Origin: Scolanthus callimorphus
Lineage: Eukaryota; Cnidaria; Anthozoa; Actiniaria; Edwardsiidae
Length of the DNA: 64,000 bases
Assembly: GCA_033964015.1 (NCBI GenBank)
Contig: CM066920.1
Coordinates: 14,537,912 to 14,601,911, forward strand
Direction of reading: 5' to 3'
Numbering within the stretch: the first letter of the stretch is position 1; every line of letters begins with the position of its first letter. The notes under the pieces are model-generated. The model saw only the letters and a list, made by a program, of their open reading frames with translations. It made no database searches and had not been told where the DNA came from. Positions 9,245-20,878 of this stretch are shown here, piece after piece. A program made the position numbers and the translations under genes.

Positions 9245-10580
9245 GTATGGTCCACCGTACTGTACTTCTGTATATCCTCGTTCATGAGACATTGGGAAAT
9301 ATGTATACGGAGTAATGAACGTATACGAAGTACCCATACCAGCAGCAGGTCTTGGAATTGCGCCCGAAAACGCCTAAACATTTTCCTTTCACGCCTAATG
9401 TTTAATTAGGCGTAAAATAGCGACTGTGTTTTCAGTTTCTACATTGTTCTCATAGTGGATTTACGCCTTAGGTTTTTGATGAATTATACCTATAATGCTG
9501 TTTCAAGGCGTAAACTTGCGACTATGATTATTTCTTCATTTCGATCCCTGACCAGCCGACATCTTGTACCGCTGTGTGTTGGAAGGATCACGAGACCGGC
9601 TACTAGCAGCGGCTCGAAATCGAGGTGATACACTAATTACCCACATATAAAAAGAAATTAATTAACAATATAAGGCTGAAATTTACCATTTTAGACACCT
9701 GTTAAATTATAAACGGTATATTTATGAAAGTTGTACTTAGGCTGCTCCCGAAATCAGGTGTTTGGGATAACTGGGTCTACACGGTCCTGGAAAGTCATGT
9801 CATTCTGAAAAAGTCATTCCAGGCCTGGAAAGTCCTGGGATTTCAAAAATATGGACTTTTCGACTGATCAGATTGTGGACTTACAAATGAGACATGTCTG
9901 GCTAATGTTGGCGAGGTTTGTTTAGAATGTCATAAAACCGAAGTTTGGGTTGACGTCCGCTAAAAACCGCACGTTAACAAATTTGCGAACGCCACAGTTG
10001 ACTGAGAAAAAAAAGTGTAAACTTCAGATTTTACCGTGTTCGCTAGCACGCTACGTTTTTATTAGTGATCAGCCTTTTCATTGCCTTTTCATTTGACTGT
10101 GTCTATGCGAAAATCCGATAGCAATGTTATAAAAGAAATTGTCCGTTTAATTCGCCATTCGATCTCTAATCCTCACTTCAGTTTTTTTTTTTGGCCATTA
10201 GTGAGGAAGCTCTAAGAAGCGGGATTTGCCCGAGGAGGGGGGAGGGGGGACTCACACATTTTTTAGTCGGGGATGATCGTCGGGAAAAGTTACTTACAAT
10301 TCGGTTATATGGAAACAAGATTGCACAAACGAGGCATATGTTGTTTTTAATTCAATAGTGTAGGGGTGGTGCTAATCGATAATTAACCAGCAAGCGCTAT
10401 TATAGGAAAACCATCACCATGCATGCAGCACGTTTCTGGCCTCGGCGGAAATACGTGATACAAGATTATGAAAGCAAGTACTGGCCAAAATCACAGAAAG
10501 TCGAATAATGGTTAAACAGCTCTCAATATAAATAGCAAAAGCCGGAATTTTAATCAATGGCTGACTGCATTTTTCAACCT
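9245..10580. other. No gene recognised
   Basis: About 1.3 kb without a convincing open frame, splice pattern or terminal repeat. A few AGGCGTAAA-type words recur at 9400-9530, and short A and G runs occur near 10185-10260. Confidence 0.5.
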
Positions 10581-10599
10581 TACCGGGGGACCTCCCTTG

Positions 10600-10925
10600 A
10601 AAAGGCCCCCTCCCCTGGAATTTCCACTCGTGAATCAGGCCCCCTCCCCTGGAATTTCCACTCGTGAATCAGGCCCCCTCCCCTGGAATTTCCACTCGTG
10701 AATCAGGCCCCCTCCCCTGGAATTTCCACTCGTGAATCAGGCCCCCTCCCCTGGAATTTCCACTCGTGAATCAGACCCCCTCCCCTGGAATTTCCACTCG
10801 TGAATCAGACCCCCTCCCCTGGAATTTCCACTCGTGAATCAGACCCCCTCCCCTGGAATTTCCACTCGTGAATCAGGCCCCCTCCCCTGGAATTTCCACT
10901 CGTGAATCAGGCCCCCTCCCCAGGA
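10600..10925. repeat. 34-bp tandem array, about nine units, each with GGAATTTCC
   Basis: GGAATTTCCACTCGTGAATC recurs at 10617, 10651, 10685, 10719, 10753, 10787, 10821, 10855 and 10889, exactly 34 bp apart. The remainder of each unit is AGGCCCCCTCCCCT or AGACCCCCTCCCCT. Decayed relatives continue to about 11120. The translated frames over it are by-products of the repeat. Confidence 0.95.
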
Positions 10926-11399
10926 ATTTCCAGCCTGATAAAGGACCCCGTCCCCTTGAATTTCCATTTTTTCTGTCAAAATGCCCCTGAAAAATCTATA
11001 TATCGTGATAAAATGTCCCTGGAAAGAAACCTTTATAATTACCCTCCCCCTTGGAATTTCCAAGCGCCAGACACACCCCCTCCCGTGGTATTTCCAGAGT
11101 CCAAAACACCTTCCTTTTCCCCGTTGGTCCTTAACCCCCCGGTGCGGTTTAAAATTGCGATCAGCCAATGCTAATAGCTGCTGATCGTGCCACGTTGGAC
11201 ACGGTTCTTATCCTGTCGGTGGCAGTTGATACCGGATATCCCCATAACCCTTTACAATCATTGAATGTTCGCATTTTCAAGCTATAATGAATGCGCGCGG
11301 TGCATGTCGGTAGTTACCGAACCAAGTGCCTTGAATGCGCTTTGCATCCTGCTAGTTGCCTTACATTTCAAAGTCATTTCTGAAGAAAAGAGACCGCGC

Positions 11400-11697
11400 G
11401 CTTATAAGCAATTTTACATTATAGCTACGATGTAACGCGCTCTCTGATTGGTCAATATATATGCTCTATTTTACCGATAAAGTAATGGTTTTCCCCGCTA
11501 TATCATAAAAGCATTAGAGCACAACTTTCTATGACTTTATCGGGAAATAGAGCACTTGTGATGTTGGGAGAGACACTCGAAACGATTTTAAAATCACTCG
11601 CCTGCCGCTCGTGATTTTATATACAACGTTCTCGTGTCTCTTCCAACATCACGCGTGCTCTATTGCGCCGATAAAGTCATAGAAAGTTGTGCTCTAA
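11400..11697. mobile_element. Hairpin-anchored element (body 11400-11513, hairpin 11514-11697)
   Basis: The right part is a hairpin with arms TTAGAGCACAACTTTCTATG / CATAGAAAGTTGTGCTCTAA followed inward by ACTTTATCGG, and an inner GTGATTTTA pair. The left part carries CGCGCTCTCTGATTGGTCAA, the box seen in other elements of this plan. Confidence 0.6.
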
Positions 11698-12140
11698 TAC
11701 TTAAGAGCGGCTCCGCGTGAATATCGACTGAGGCGTGCAAGATAGAAAAATCGAAAATACTCAAACTTCGCTCAAAATATGCTTTTTGGTCACGGTTTAT
11801 GAAAATATATTTTTTAATCCGATCGATCAAATATTTTAATTTTGAGGCGCCCTTTCTTATTTCGGCCTCTCGAGCCAGCAAAAATCGACTGAAAAATAGC
11901 CTCCGAATAAGGCCCTATACTACGGCGCAAAATAAAATTCATTCTTAAATAAACACAATCACGCTAAAGTTCGATGTTTGCTTCTAGTCTGTGTTGAATT
12001 TCAAAGCGATCAGATTAAAATATAATTTTGACAGGTTTAGAAATATGATATCCCCGTGTGCGAATGTTCAAAGTCTGATTTTGGGCATTTTACGAACGCA
12101 AAAATAAGTACATGCGATATGGCTCTTGCCGAAATAAATA

Positions 12141-15031
12141 CTATGCTCAGGGGACCCACTGGTGCGTATATAGAGGGATCACTCATTAGCATACCATGTC
12201 ATAATTGCCATGTCGCTCTCGTGGCTGCACGTCCTGGTTCCTTATCCTACATCAACCAAGAAATAAAGCCCCGTCTGCCTCGTTTCCTGCTCGTTTCTTT
12301 CGGTTTCTACACCCTCCTCCACCAAGTCAGTACGATGGTCCGATTGTTTACTCAGTCCTGTTGGTTTTGGAAATTTTCGAGACTTTCTTGTTCCGGTCTT
12401 CCACCGTCCGCGTGAAATCGTGCTGGCTCTGAGTTCTGTTTCTTCACTTTCTCGTCGTTCCCTCATTCTCGTTCAAGTGTTTCTTCGTAATACAACTCCA
12501 GTTACATTGTCGTAAGTATGTTTCTTATCTGGGCTCCCATTTTCATTTGGCCTAGCATTTCTCATGATTTTATTGAGTTCACTTGTGTTATTTGCATGCT
12601 ACCTGCATGTGCTGGTTAGGAAAATTACAGTTCCAGCTTTTGTCTGTCATGAGCATTTGGCCTAGCATTTCTCATGATTTTATTGAGTTCACATGTGTTA
12701 TTAATGCATGCTACCTGCATGTGCTGGTTAGGAAAATTACAGTACCAGCTTTTGTCTGTCATGAGCATTTGGCCTAGCATTTCTCATGATTTTATTGAGT
12801 TCACTTGTGTTGTTTGCAAGCTACATTATTGTGCTGGTTAGAAAAAATATAGCACCAGCTTTAGTCTGTCATGAGCATTTGGCCTAGCATTTCTCATGAT
12901 TTTATTGAGTTCGCTTGTGTTGTTCGCATGCTACATACCATGTGCTGGTTAGAAAAAATATAGTACCAGCTTTAGTCTGTCATGAGCATTTGGCCTAGCA
13001 TTTCTCATGATTTTACTGAGTTCACTTGTGTTGTTCGCATGCTACCATGTGCTGGTTAGGAAAATTACGGTACCAGCTTTAGTCTGTCATGAGCATTTGG
13101 CCTAGCATTTCTCATGATTTTATTGAGTTCACATGTGGTATTAATGCATGCTACCTGCATGTGCTGGTTAGGAAAATTACAGTTCCAGCTTTTGTCTGTC
13201 ATGAGCATTTGGCCTAGTATTTCTCATGATTTTATTGAGTTCACATGTGTTATTAATGCATGCTACCTGCATGTGCTGGTTAGGAAAATTACAGTTCCAG
13301 CTTTTGTCTGTCATGAGCATTTGGCCTAGCATTTCTCATGATTTTATTGAGTTCACATGTGTTATTAATGCATGCTACCTGCATGTGCTGGTTAGGAAAA
13401 TTACAGTTCCAGCTTTTGTCTGTCATGAGCATTTGGCCTAGCATTTCTCATGATTTTATTGAGTTCACATGTGTTATTAATGCATGCTACCTGCATGTGC
13501 TGGTTAGGAAAATTACAGTTCCAGCTTTTGTCTGTCATGAGCATTTGGCCTAGCATTTCTCATGATTTTATTGAGTTCACTTGTGTTATTTGCATGCTAC
13601 CTGCATGTGCTGGTTAGGAAAATTACAGTTCCAGCTTTTGTCTGTCATGAGCATTTGGCCTAGCATTTCTCATGATTTTATTGAGTTCACATGTGTTATT
13701 AATGCATGCTACCTGCATGTGCTGGTTAGGAAAATTACAGTACCAGCTTTTGTCTGTCATGAGCATTTGGCCTAGCATTTCTCATGATTTTATTGAGTTC
13801 ACATGTGTTATTAATGCATGCTACCTGCATGTGCTGGTTAGGAAAATTACAGTACCAGCTTTTGTCTGTCATGAGCATTTGGCCTAGCATTCTCATGATT
13901 TTATTGAGTTCACTTGTGTTGTTTGCATGCTATATTATTGAGCTGGTTAGGAAAATTACGGTACCAGCTTTAGTCTGTCATGCGCATTTGGCCTAGCATT
14001 TCTCATGATTTTATTTAGTTCACTTGTGTTGTTTGCATGCTGCCATGTGCTGGTTAGGAAAATTACGGTACCAGCTTTAGTTTCATGAGCAATTGGCCTA
14101 GCATTTGTCATGATTTTATTTAGTTCACTTGTGTTATTTGCACGCTACCATGTGCTGGTTAACACAATATACAGTACCAGCTTTAGTCTGTCATGAGCAT
14201 TTGGCCTAGCATTTCTCATGATTTTATTGAGTTCACTTTATGTGTTATTTGCTTGCTGTACATTTATGCTGGCTTTAAATATTATAGTGCCAGTTTTTTG
14301 CCTAGTATTTCTCATAACTTTAGTTGATTTGCGCTATGTGCATGCTACATGTGCTGGTTTAAGGAGATTTCAGTACCAGCTTTTCTCTGTCGTGTGCCTT
14401 GGCCTAGTATTTCTTATGACTGGGTAGGAAATTACCTTACCAGCTAGTGTCTGTGATACCGACTTTATATGTGGGCGTATTGGCATGGCTGCGTAGAGTG
14501 CTATGTTAAAGTAGGTCTCCTCCTTTTCCCTTCTTCACCCTCAAGGTTTGACTGTATCTTACGTAGACGGAGACAAAGCGTTCTTCTGCCGGCCTTAGGG
14601 CCCGCACGTAAGTCGGTCAACCCTTGAGCCCCATCTGGGTTTATACTACAGTTTAGCCTACATCCGTATTGTCACCTTTAACTATCCCCTGGTAGGCCTG
14701 GCTCGAGGGTTGGCCGCCTTATGTTTTCCTGGTGGTTTTTCTTTCTGGTATCGGCAGGCAGCCAATGCCAATATATTATAAACACACATAAAATAATGCA
14801 CATATTTTCATACATTCTAAATAGGGGCGCTGCTTTTCGGAGGTCTTTTAGTTTTGGGTTGTCGCATCGCCTCGGTCTGTGTATGGTCGCACCACAGGGG
14901 TTTGGGTTTCGGATGAGTGTTGGGGTTTATGCGCAGCGCCCTCGGTATGCTTTGGAGTGTACTCAACCGCTGAGCACGGAGTCAGGTCTTCCCATCCCTC
15001 AGTAGGAGCACAGTGGGTCCGCTGAGCATAG
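12141..15031. mobile_element. Inserted element with CTATGCTCAG termini, satellite-bearing copy
   Basis: It starts CTATGCTCAGGGGACCCACT and ends AGTGGGTCCGCTGAGCATAG, an imperfect ~24-bp inverted repeat. It is followed by ATTA and then immediately by a second element with the same ends (15036-15787). The first ~76 bp (including a TATATAGAGGG word) and last ~50 bp are shared with that copy; the interior is not. Most of the interior is the 112-bp array at 12550-14440. Outside the array I see no gene. Confidence 0.75.
12545..14440. repeat. 112-bp tandem satellite, about 16 units
   Basis: The unit runs CATTTGGCCTAGCATTTCTC ... TGTCTGTCATGAG. The period is exactly 112 bp in the central, nearly identical copies (for example the units whose ATGATTTTATTG starts at 13226, 13338 and 13450), while both edges are more diverged and change length. 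The repeated 60-71-residue frames (for example MILLSSHVLLMHATC) are translations of the satellite, not genes. Confidence 0.95.
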
Positions 15032-15035
15032 ATTA

Positions 15036-15787
15036 CTATGCTCAGGGGACCCACTGGTGCGTATATAGAGGGATCACTCATTAGCATACCATGTCATAAT
15101 TGCCATGTCGCGGAAGGGGCTGCCTCCTGTTCTGTGTATGATACTTTATATATTGTTGTTGTACAGCATTCTCGTGCCCGGGGCTCCCCTGTTCATGTGG
15201 GAGGCCGAGGGACCCTGGGTTCGAGAATGGTGGTACAGTGTTTATCTTGCCCATGCTATAATGATGTCCTGTTTGCGCCTTGGAATATATCGCCTTTACA
15301 GTGTGTAGTATTGGCTATCTCATTATGACCTCGTTCTCTGGTATCATTTAGTCATATGGATCTGAGTAGTCTAGACCCACGGTCCTGGAAGCCTTCTGAA
15401 TCTTTACTCAAGCCATTAGTAGTGTATAGCCTCTGCAAGTATTGACCTTATGGGTTCGCTTATAAGATGGTCAGGTTTATAGTCATGAGTCATGACTCAC
15501 TGTGCTTACCTGGCTACACTAGTTGGTTAGCTGCTCGCTGTCGTAAGGTTATGTACACCTTTATGGAACAAGGAGTTTATGTGCTTAAAGAGTTGTATGC
15601 TCTTTGCTATGATATTTTAATTCCCTTGGTGTTTTGTCTCGGTATTAAGTTATCTTACATATGTTTTAAGGTGTATGTAATTTCATCCCTCCCTATCCCA
15701 TCCCCTATTTTTTCCGCTACGCATCTGAGCAGCTCCGCCAGGTCTTCCCATCCCTCAGTAGGAGCACAGTGGGTCCGCTGAGCATAG
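15036..15787. mobile_element. Second CTATGCTCAG element, 752 bp, head-to-tail with the first
   Basis: Same ~76-bp left end and ~50-bp right end as 12141-15031 but an unrelated interior. ATTA separates the two copies and also follows this one (15788-15791). The uninterrupted right arm of the surrounding element shows the pre-insertion sequence (GATACAATCGG in inverse), which fixes these borders. Confidence 0.75.
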
Positions 15788-16489
15788 ATTACAATCGGTG
15801 GATAGAGTAACATCCCCTCTTCATAACAGTGAGATAAAATTTGGGGATCTTTAATTCTGTGGCGCTGAAGGCGAGAAGTGTACATACACTTGAGCGCTAA
15901 ATTGACCTCTTGACTCTGTCACGCTGAGAGCCGCATCAAAACAACAATCACAAATTACCGTCCTTTCCCGGAACGAACTTCTGCTAAACTCCGGATTAGA
16001 ACCAAGTATAGTTAAATAAACAATTCTGGTTGTAAAAAGAATGATTTAATTAAGTAAAACAATGATTTCTGTACAGTTCTTACCTGATGACCACACGCTA
16101 GTGAGCTTACATAAGGTACGATTTCTTGTAAGGCAAGGTTCTAAACTATTCAAAGACATCGGCAGTAGAATATGCACAGTGGATCAAACTGATGACTTTA
16201 GGAAACCTCCATGTTACCTTAAGGTAGAAATAGATTAATATCTTGAGTCTGATCGACCAAGGACGGTTTCACGTGATCCTGGTCGAGTTCGGTCAAGTGT
16301 GTGACAAACAAAGCAATGTACCACAGGCTACCCGCGTGCCGATATTCTGTTTATTCGCGTTCGATTCAATTATATTTTGCGTGCATATATTTATTCTGAA
16401 AAGCTTTATAATCATTGATTGATTGATGGAAAAGTATTATATATATTTTTCTCATATCTTTTCTGATTCAAAATGATTCTTGGTAATCG

Positions 16490-16795
16490 CGCGGGTGCAC
16501 ACGGCGCGATTTGGCAGCTGCGAATTTGCGGCGATCCTCGGCCGAGTTATCGCGTTGGTGTGAACGGTCAGCGAGTTGGCCCTCCAATTTGTTGGCGATC
16601 TCAATAAATCGCACACACATCGCAGGAGATTTGAACATGTTCAAAACGCCTGCGACTTCGCGGTGACATCGCAAGTGAAATCGCCATAAGATCGCAGACC
16701 GATCATCACCGCCATGGGATCGCCACAGAAATCGCACCTCAAATCGCAGCTGAAATCGCGCCGTGTAAACGGACCTTTGGTCTTCTGCAATACAA
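16490..16795. mobile_element. Foldback element, CACACGGCGCGATTT arms
   Basis: GGTGCACACGGCGCGATTTG near 16492 is mirrored by AAATCGCGCCGTGTAAACGGACC near 16790, with many ATCGC words between. Homology of the surrounding arms stops here, so it was inserted into the TTAA element. A minus-strand 162-residue frame over it is a by-product. Confidence 0.55.
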
Positions 16796-16799
16796 CGTT

Positions 16800-17985
16800 T
16801 TTTTGTGGTTGACAGGCGTATACTTTGCACGTTGTTTGATAAAAATAGACGGGGGTGCTCGTCAGGAAAATAAATTGTTGCCCTAAGGGGCCGACCATTT
16901 GACTTCTGAGGGCGGGGGGGGGGGATGATTTTGAAAAAAAAAATCCTGCACGGCATTGTCCCCCCCCCCCTTCAAAAGTCAGGGGCAGACACTTTCAGGG
17001 GCGGATTAAGGAATTTCTGAAACTGGGAGCCGGATAGTGAAAAAATGGGACGCAAATTTTCCAATTTCCTCCAGCAAATACAGATAATGTATGGGAAAAT
17101 CTCCCGAGAAAGAGGGGGGCCGCGACCCCCCTCTAAATCCGCCCCTGACTTTGGACACCCCTATAGCAGTTGGGTGAATTGTATATCCAAAGTGATAGGA
17201 TGAGCACCCCCATCCATTTTTGGGGGAATACCCCCGGGGGGTAAATATTAGACAAAACGTATCAAACTCATGCCAGCCTTTGACTGACACGTGCAGGTCA
17301 GTAATCTGTCGCTTTAATTCTGGTGGGCATAAGTAACTGCCGTACTTCGCAACAGGCCTTTTCGTCCTGAGAAAAAGAAAACGCTATTTAATACAATATG
17401 CCCTCGAAGGCGAAAACAACGGCGTTGCGCATGGCGTATTCAACGCCGAGCGTGACATAACGATGTGTTTCATGGGAGAGCCATTTGCTTTTATCAACCG
17501 GCTTGGAGAAGATAGAGCCGATAATCATATGTTTTTACTAGAGGGCACGGTAACGAATCCTGCATTCTGATTGGTTCTAAGAGCGCGCGGGGGGGGGGGG
17601 GGGGGGGGGTTCCTATCTCTGACCTAGGTCCACAGGAAACCCACAAAAACGAGAGTGTGCAGAAATCCCATACGAACGTGCGCGCGCGAGCTGCAATTCC
17701 CGGCTTGCTCTGACACCAGAAAAGAGCCTGTGGGGAGGCTAGGGTCAATGGACGATATGGTACCTGACCACCCTACCCCATGATAAGGATTTAGGAACGT
17801 GTGATGATGTTTTATTGCTATAGTGCAATAGAATCTATTTTATCCTTAAGCAACGTGCAACGTACAGGCTAGTCAATCAGTCTTGGCCAGACTTATGCCT
17901 ATGTGTGTATGCTATATAGTGCTTACACTTTATATTTACAACAAAACATTTTATTGCTAAAGACTAAGAATACACAGGCAGCGCG
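16800..17985. other. Interior of the TTAA element, no gene recognised
   Basis: It contains a C/G-run foldback (16895-16990), a stretch GAAAAAATGGGACGCAAATTTTCC (17038-17061) whose relative lies near 42540, and a G run of about 20 at 17589-17609. CTGATTGG occurs at 17567. No splice pattern or transposase motif was seen. Confidence 0.5.
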
Positions 17986-19153
17986 AGTACCAATAATCAT
18001 CTTGAATCAGGTATCAGAAAAAATCAATAATACTTTCCATCAATCAATCAATGATTATAACGCTTTTCAGAATAAATAGATACACGCAAAATAGAATTGA
18101 ATCGAACGCGAATAAACAGAATATATCGGCACGCGGGTAGCCTGTGGTACATTGCTTTGTTTGTCACACACTTGACCGAACTCGACCAGGATCAGTGCAC
18201 GTGAAACCGTCCTTGTCGATCAGACTCAGGATATATCTATTTCTACCTTAAGGTAACATGGAGGTTTCCTAAAGCCATCAGTTTGATCCACTGTGCATAT
18301 TGTACTACCGATGTCTTTGAATAGTTTAGAACCTTGCCTTCACAAGAAATCGTGCCCCATGTGAGCTCTTTAGAGTGTGGTCATCAGGTAAGAACTGTAC
18401 ACAAATCATTGTTTTACTTAATTAAATCATTCTTTTGACAACCAGAATAGTTTATTTAACTTATACTTGGTTCTTATCCGGAGTTTAGCACAAGTTCGTT
18501 CCTGGAAAGCACGGTATTTGTGATTGTTGTTTTGATGCGGCTCTCAGCGTGACAGAGTCAAGAGTTCAATTTAGCGCTCAAGTGTATGTACACTTCTCGC
18601 CTTCAGCGCCACAGAATTAAAGATCCTTAAAATTTTATCTCACTGTTTTGAAGAGGGGATGTTACTCTATCCACCGATTGTATCTATTTCGGCAAGAGCT
18701 ATATCGCATGTACTTATTTTTGCGTTCGTAAAATGCCCAAAATCAGACTTTGAACATTCGCACACGGGGATATCATATTTCTAAACCTGTCAAAAATAAT
18801 ATTTTAATCTGATCGCTTTGAAATTCAACACAGACTAGAAGCAAACATCGAACTCTAGCGTGATTGTGTTTATTTAAGAATGAATTTTATTTTGCGCCGT
18901 AGTATAGGGCCTTATTCGGAGGCTATTTTTCAGTCGATTTTGCTGGCTCGAGAGGCCGAAACAAGAAAGGACGCCTCAAAATAAAAATATTTGATCGATC
19001 GGATTAAAATATATATTTTCATAAACCGTGACCCAAAAGCATGTTTTGAGCGAAGTTTGAGTATTTTCGATTTTTCTATCTTGCACGCCTCAGTTGATAT
19101 TCACGCGGAGCCGCTCTTAAATAAGCAATTACTGGATGGGGTATTTGTGATTT

Positions 19154-19809
19154 CCCGGCGTAACAAATCGATAGAAATCGATCATCGAAATCTGATCGAT
19201 AAATCGATATTTGTCGATCAGATTGACCGATCATTATCGATTAATATCGGCAATTGATAAAAATCGATAGTCACAGCCATCCCCAACAGATCGATAAAAA
19301 TCGATATCACTTGATATCGAAAGTATAGCATAACACAGTTCCAAAGATAAAAGTTATTTAAATTTATTGTGTCTCGACCAAGAACGCAGCAGACGAGCAG
19401 CAAACTATACCATGTTATTAAGACAAAGATCCGAGAAGATTCTGGACTACTATATACCCCAATACTGTGGGGACCAGAAGCTGAAACTCTGCCCGCTCAC
19501 ATTTTTGTTGTTTCTCAGGAAACTCGATCTTTTAAATTCTTTGGAGCTCGAGCATCTGGTTTCCAAGGTCTAGAAGTGGAATTTCTTCTATTAGAGGCAT
19601 CTTTTCAAAGAATATCGATACATTAATCAATCCTGTGCCTGTCGATAAAAATCGATGAAAATCGATATAATTGTTGAACAATCGATAATCACAACAGAGC
19701 TAGCGATCAATTTTTATCGATTACCGATAAAATCAATCGATTAAAATCGATTAGTATCGACAAATATCGATTTTATTGGGTTATCGATTTATCGATTTGT
19801 TACGCCGGG
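19154..19809. mobile_element. ATCGAT-rich transposon with 6-bp target duplication and internal ORF
   Basis: CCCGGCGTAACAAATCGAT and its inverse ATCGATTTGTTACGCCGGG bound 656 bp. TGATTT is duplicated on both sides (19148-19153, 19810-19815). The outer ~150 bp on each side are packed with ATCGATAAAAATCGAT words. The centre (about 19330-19620) lacks these and has an 85-codon open frame starting at 19369. The 6-8-bp duplication would suit hAT- or P-like families, but the termini are not typical. Confidence 0.75.
19369..19626 (+). CDS. Unidentified 85-codon ORF inside the ATCGAT-rich element
   Basis: The frame begins MSRPRTQQTSSKLYHVIKTK and includes ILWGPEAETLPAHIF. It has no motif I recognise. 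It occupies the only non-repetitive part of the surrounding transposon, so it may be a captured host fragment or chance. TTGTTTCTCAG inside it could act as a splice acceptor. Confidence 0.25.
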   Translation: MSRPRTQQTSSKLYHVIKTKIREDSGLLYTPILWGPEAETLPAHIFVVSQETRSFKFFGARASGFQGLEVEFLLLEASFQRISIH

Positions 19810-19815
19810 TGATTT

Positions 19816-20878
19816 ATAGAATAGAATAGAATAGAAACTTTATTAAAATGTCAATAAAACCACCTAGCTGGGGAGAAATCTCCCTTACTAATACGGGGAC
19901 ATTATAAACAGAAAAATATTAAATAAATAAATAGATAAATACTAATAATTGATAAAAGCTATATAAGATAGATACTAAGAATTGTTAAAAACTATATACA
20001 ATAATATTACTAAATCATGTTTACGATAAAATATGGCTATGTACAATAAAAATTACTTTAAGAAGAGCACAGGCCGCAACTCCTACATCCATCATCGATA
20101 AGTTTGCTTAAGTCAAGTTCTCTAATATATTTTTTAAAACAGTTTAGTGATGCTACGTCTCTATATTTCTTGGGGAGTTTGCTCCATAACTTTGGGCCTA
20201 AAAATCTAAGAGAATGTTTACCGTAAGTTACAGAATTAAATCTTGGTAATGTGAAGTCGGATTGCCTTAGGTTGTAACCATTAGAATGTCTGCTAAAAAT
20301 GTCGCATATATAAGTGGGGCAAAGCTTGTGCTTAACCTTATACATAAGAGTGCAGAGGTCTTGCAAGCGCCTATTTAGTAGTGTAGGTAAGACGGCCTTG
20401 CCCAACAGTTTCTCGTAGCTTGAGTTGTTGTCCTTAAAAACAGCTCTAAGGCCTCTTTCTTGTAGTCTTTCAAGTTTACGCGTATCACTGGCCTTACAGA
20501 AATGCCATACTAAGTGACAGTATGTTAAATACGGCAAAATTGCACTTTTAAAAAGTACTAATTTACACTCCATAGGAATTAGATTTCTTAATCTCATTAG
20601 AACGCCTATTCGTTGGCTAGTTTTCCTACAAACAGAGTCTATGTGTTTAGAGAAATTGAGATCAGAGTCTAAAGTCACGCCTAGTAATTCAAGATTTTCT
20701 GCTGTTCTAATTTCCTCCCCGTTAACATAAATATTGCTGTTATTCAGATCAAAGCCAGAGTTCATGACTTGATATTTCTTTATATTCCCAGCTAAGAGGT
20801 TGGACTCGTACCAGCGCGTAGCCAGATTTGCACTCTCTTTAAGTTGCAAAGTAACATCTACCTGATTATCACCAATGT
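19816..20878 (-). pseudogene. 5'-truncated LINE (CR1/L2-like), end of reverse transcriptase and C-terminus
   Basis: The minus-strand frame runs from the reverse transcriptase catalytic motif region (Tyr-Ile-Gly-Asp where Tyr-Ala-Asp-Asp is expected) through LRNLIPMECKLVLFKSAILP to the conserved tail FTLPRFNSVTYGKHSLRFLG and LDLSKLIDDGC. The 3' end on the minus strand carries a (TTCTA)n tail seen as ATAGAATAGAATAG at 19815-19835. The first five residues of the open frame come from the neighbouring MITE, so there is no true start codon. It is dead by truncation and the altered catalytic motif. Confidence 0.85.

Larger units (their letters stand above)
11701..19120. mobile_element. TTAA-flanked transposon with ~1.1-kb terminal inverted repeats (non-autonomous)
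   Basis: TTAA at 11701-11704 and 19117-19120 flank GAGCGGCTCCGCGTGAATATC and its inverse. The left arm (11705-12140 plus 15792-about 16490) is the reverse complement of the right arm (about 17985-19116) over some 1.1 kb with scattered differences. The left arm is interrupted by 12141-15791. Excluding that insertion the element is about 3.8 kb. The interior (16490-17985) contains a foldback, poly-G tracts and no transposase-like frame. TTAA target duplication is characteristic of piggyBac and Kolobok superfamilies; the GAGCG terminus is not the usual piggyBac end, so the superfamily is open. Confidence 0.8.

Noticed and set aside
10839..11184. Overlapping ORFs on both strands
   Set aside because: Products of the 34-bp GGAATTTCC array and its decayed continuation.
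12583..14427. Series of similar 64-71-residue proteins in tandem
   Set aside because: Each is the same reading of a 112-bp satellite unit; the period is not a multiple of three and the frames end at the next unit.
12545..14440. CRISPR array
   Set aside because: The units are continuous 112-bp repeats without unique spacers, in a eukaryotic transposon.
16468..16956. 162-residue minus-strand ORF
   Set aside because: It spans a foldback of ATCGC words and a poly-G/poly-C stretch; no domain is visible.
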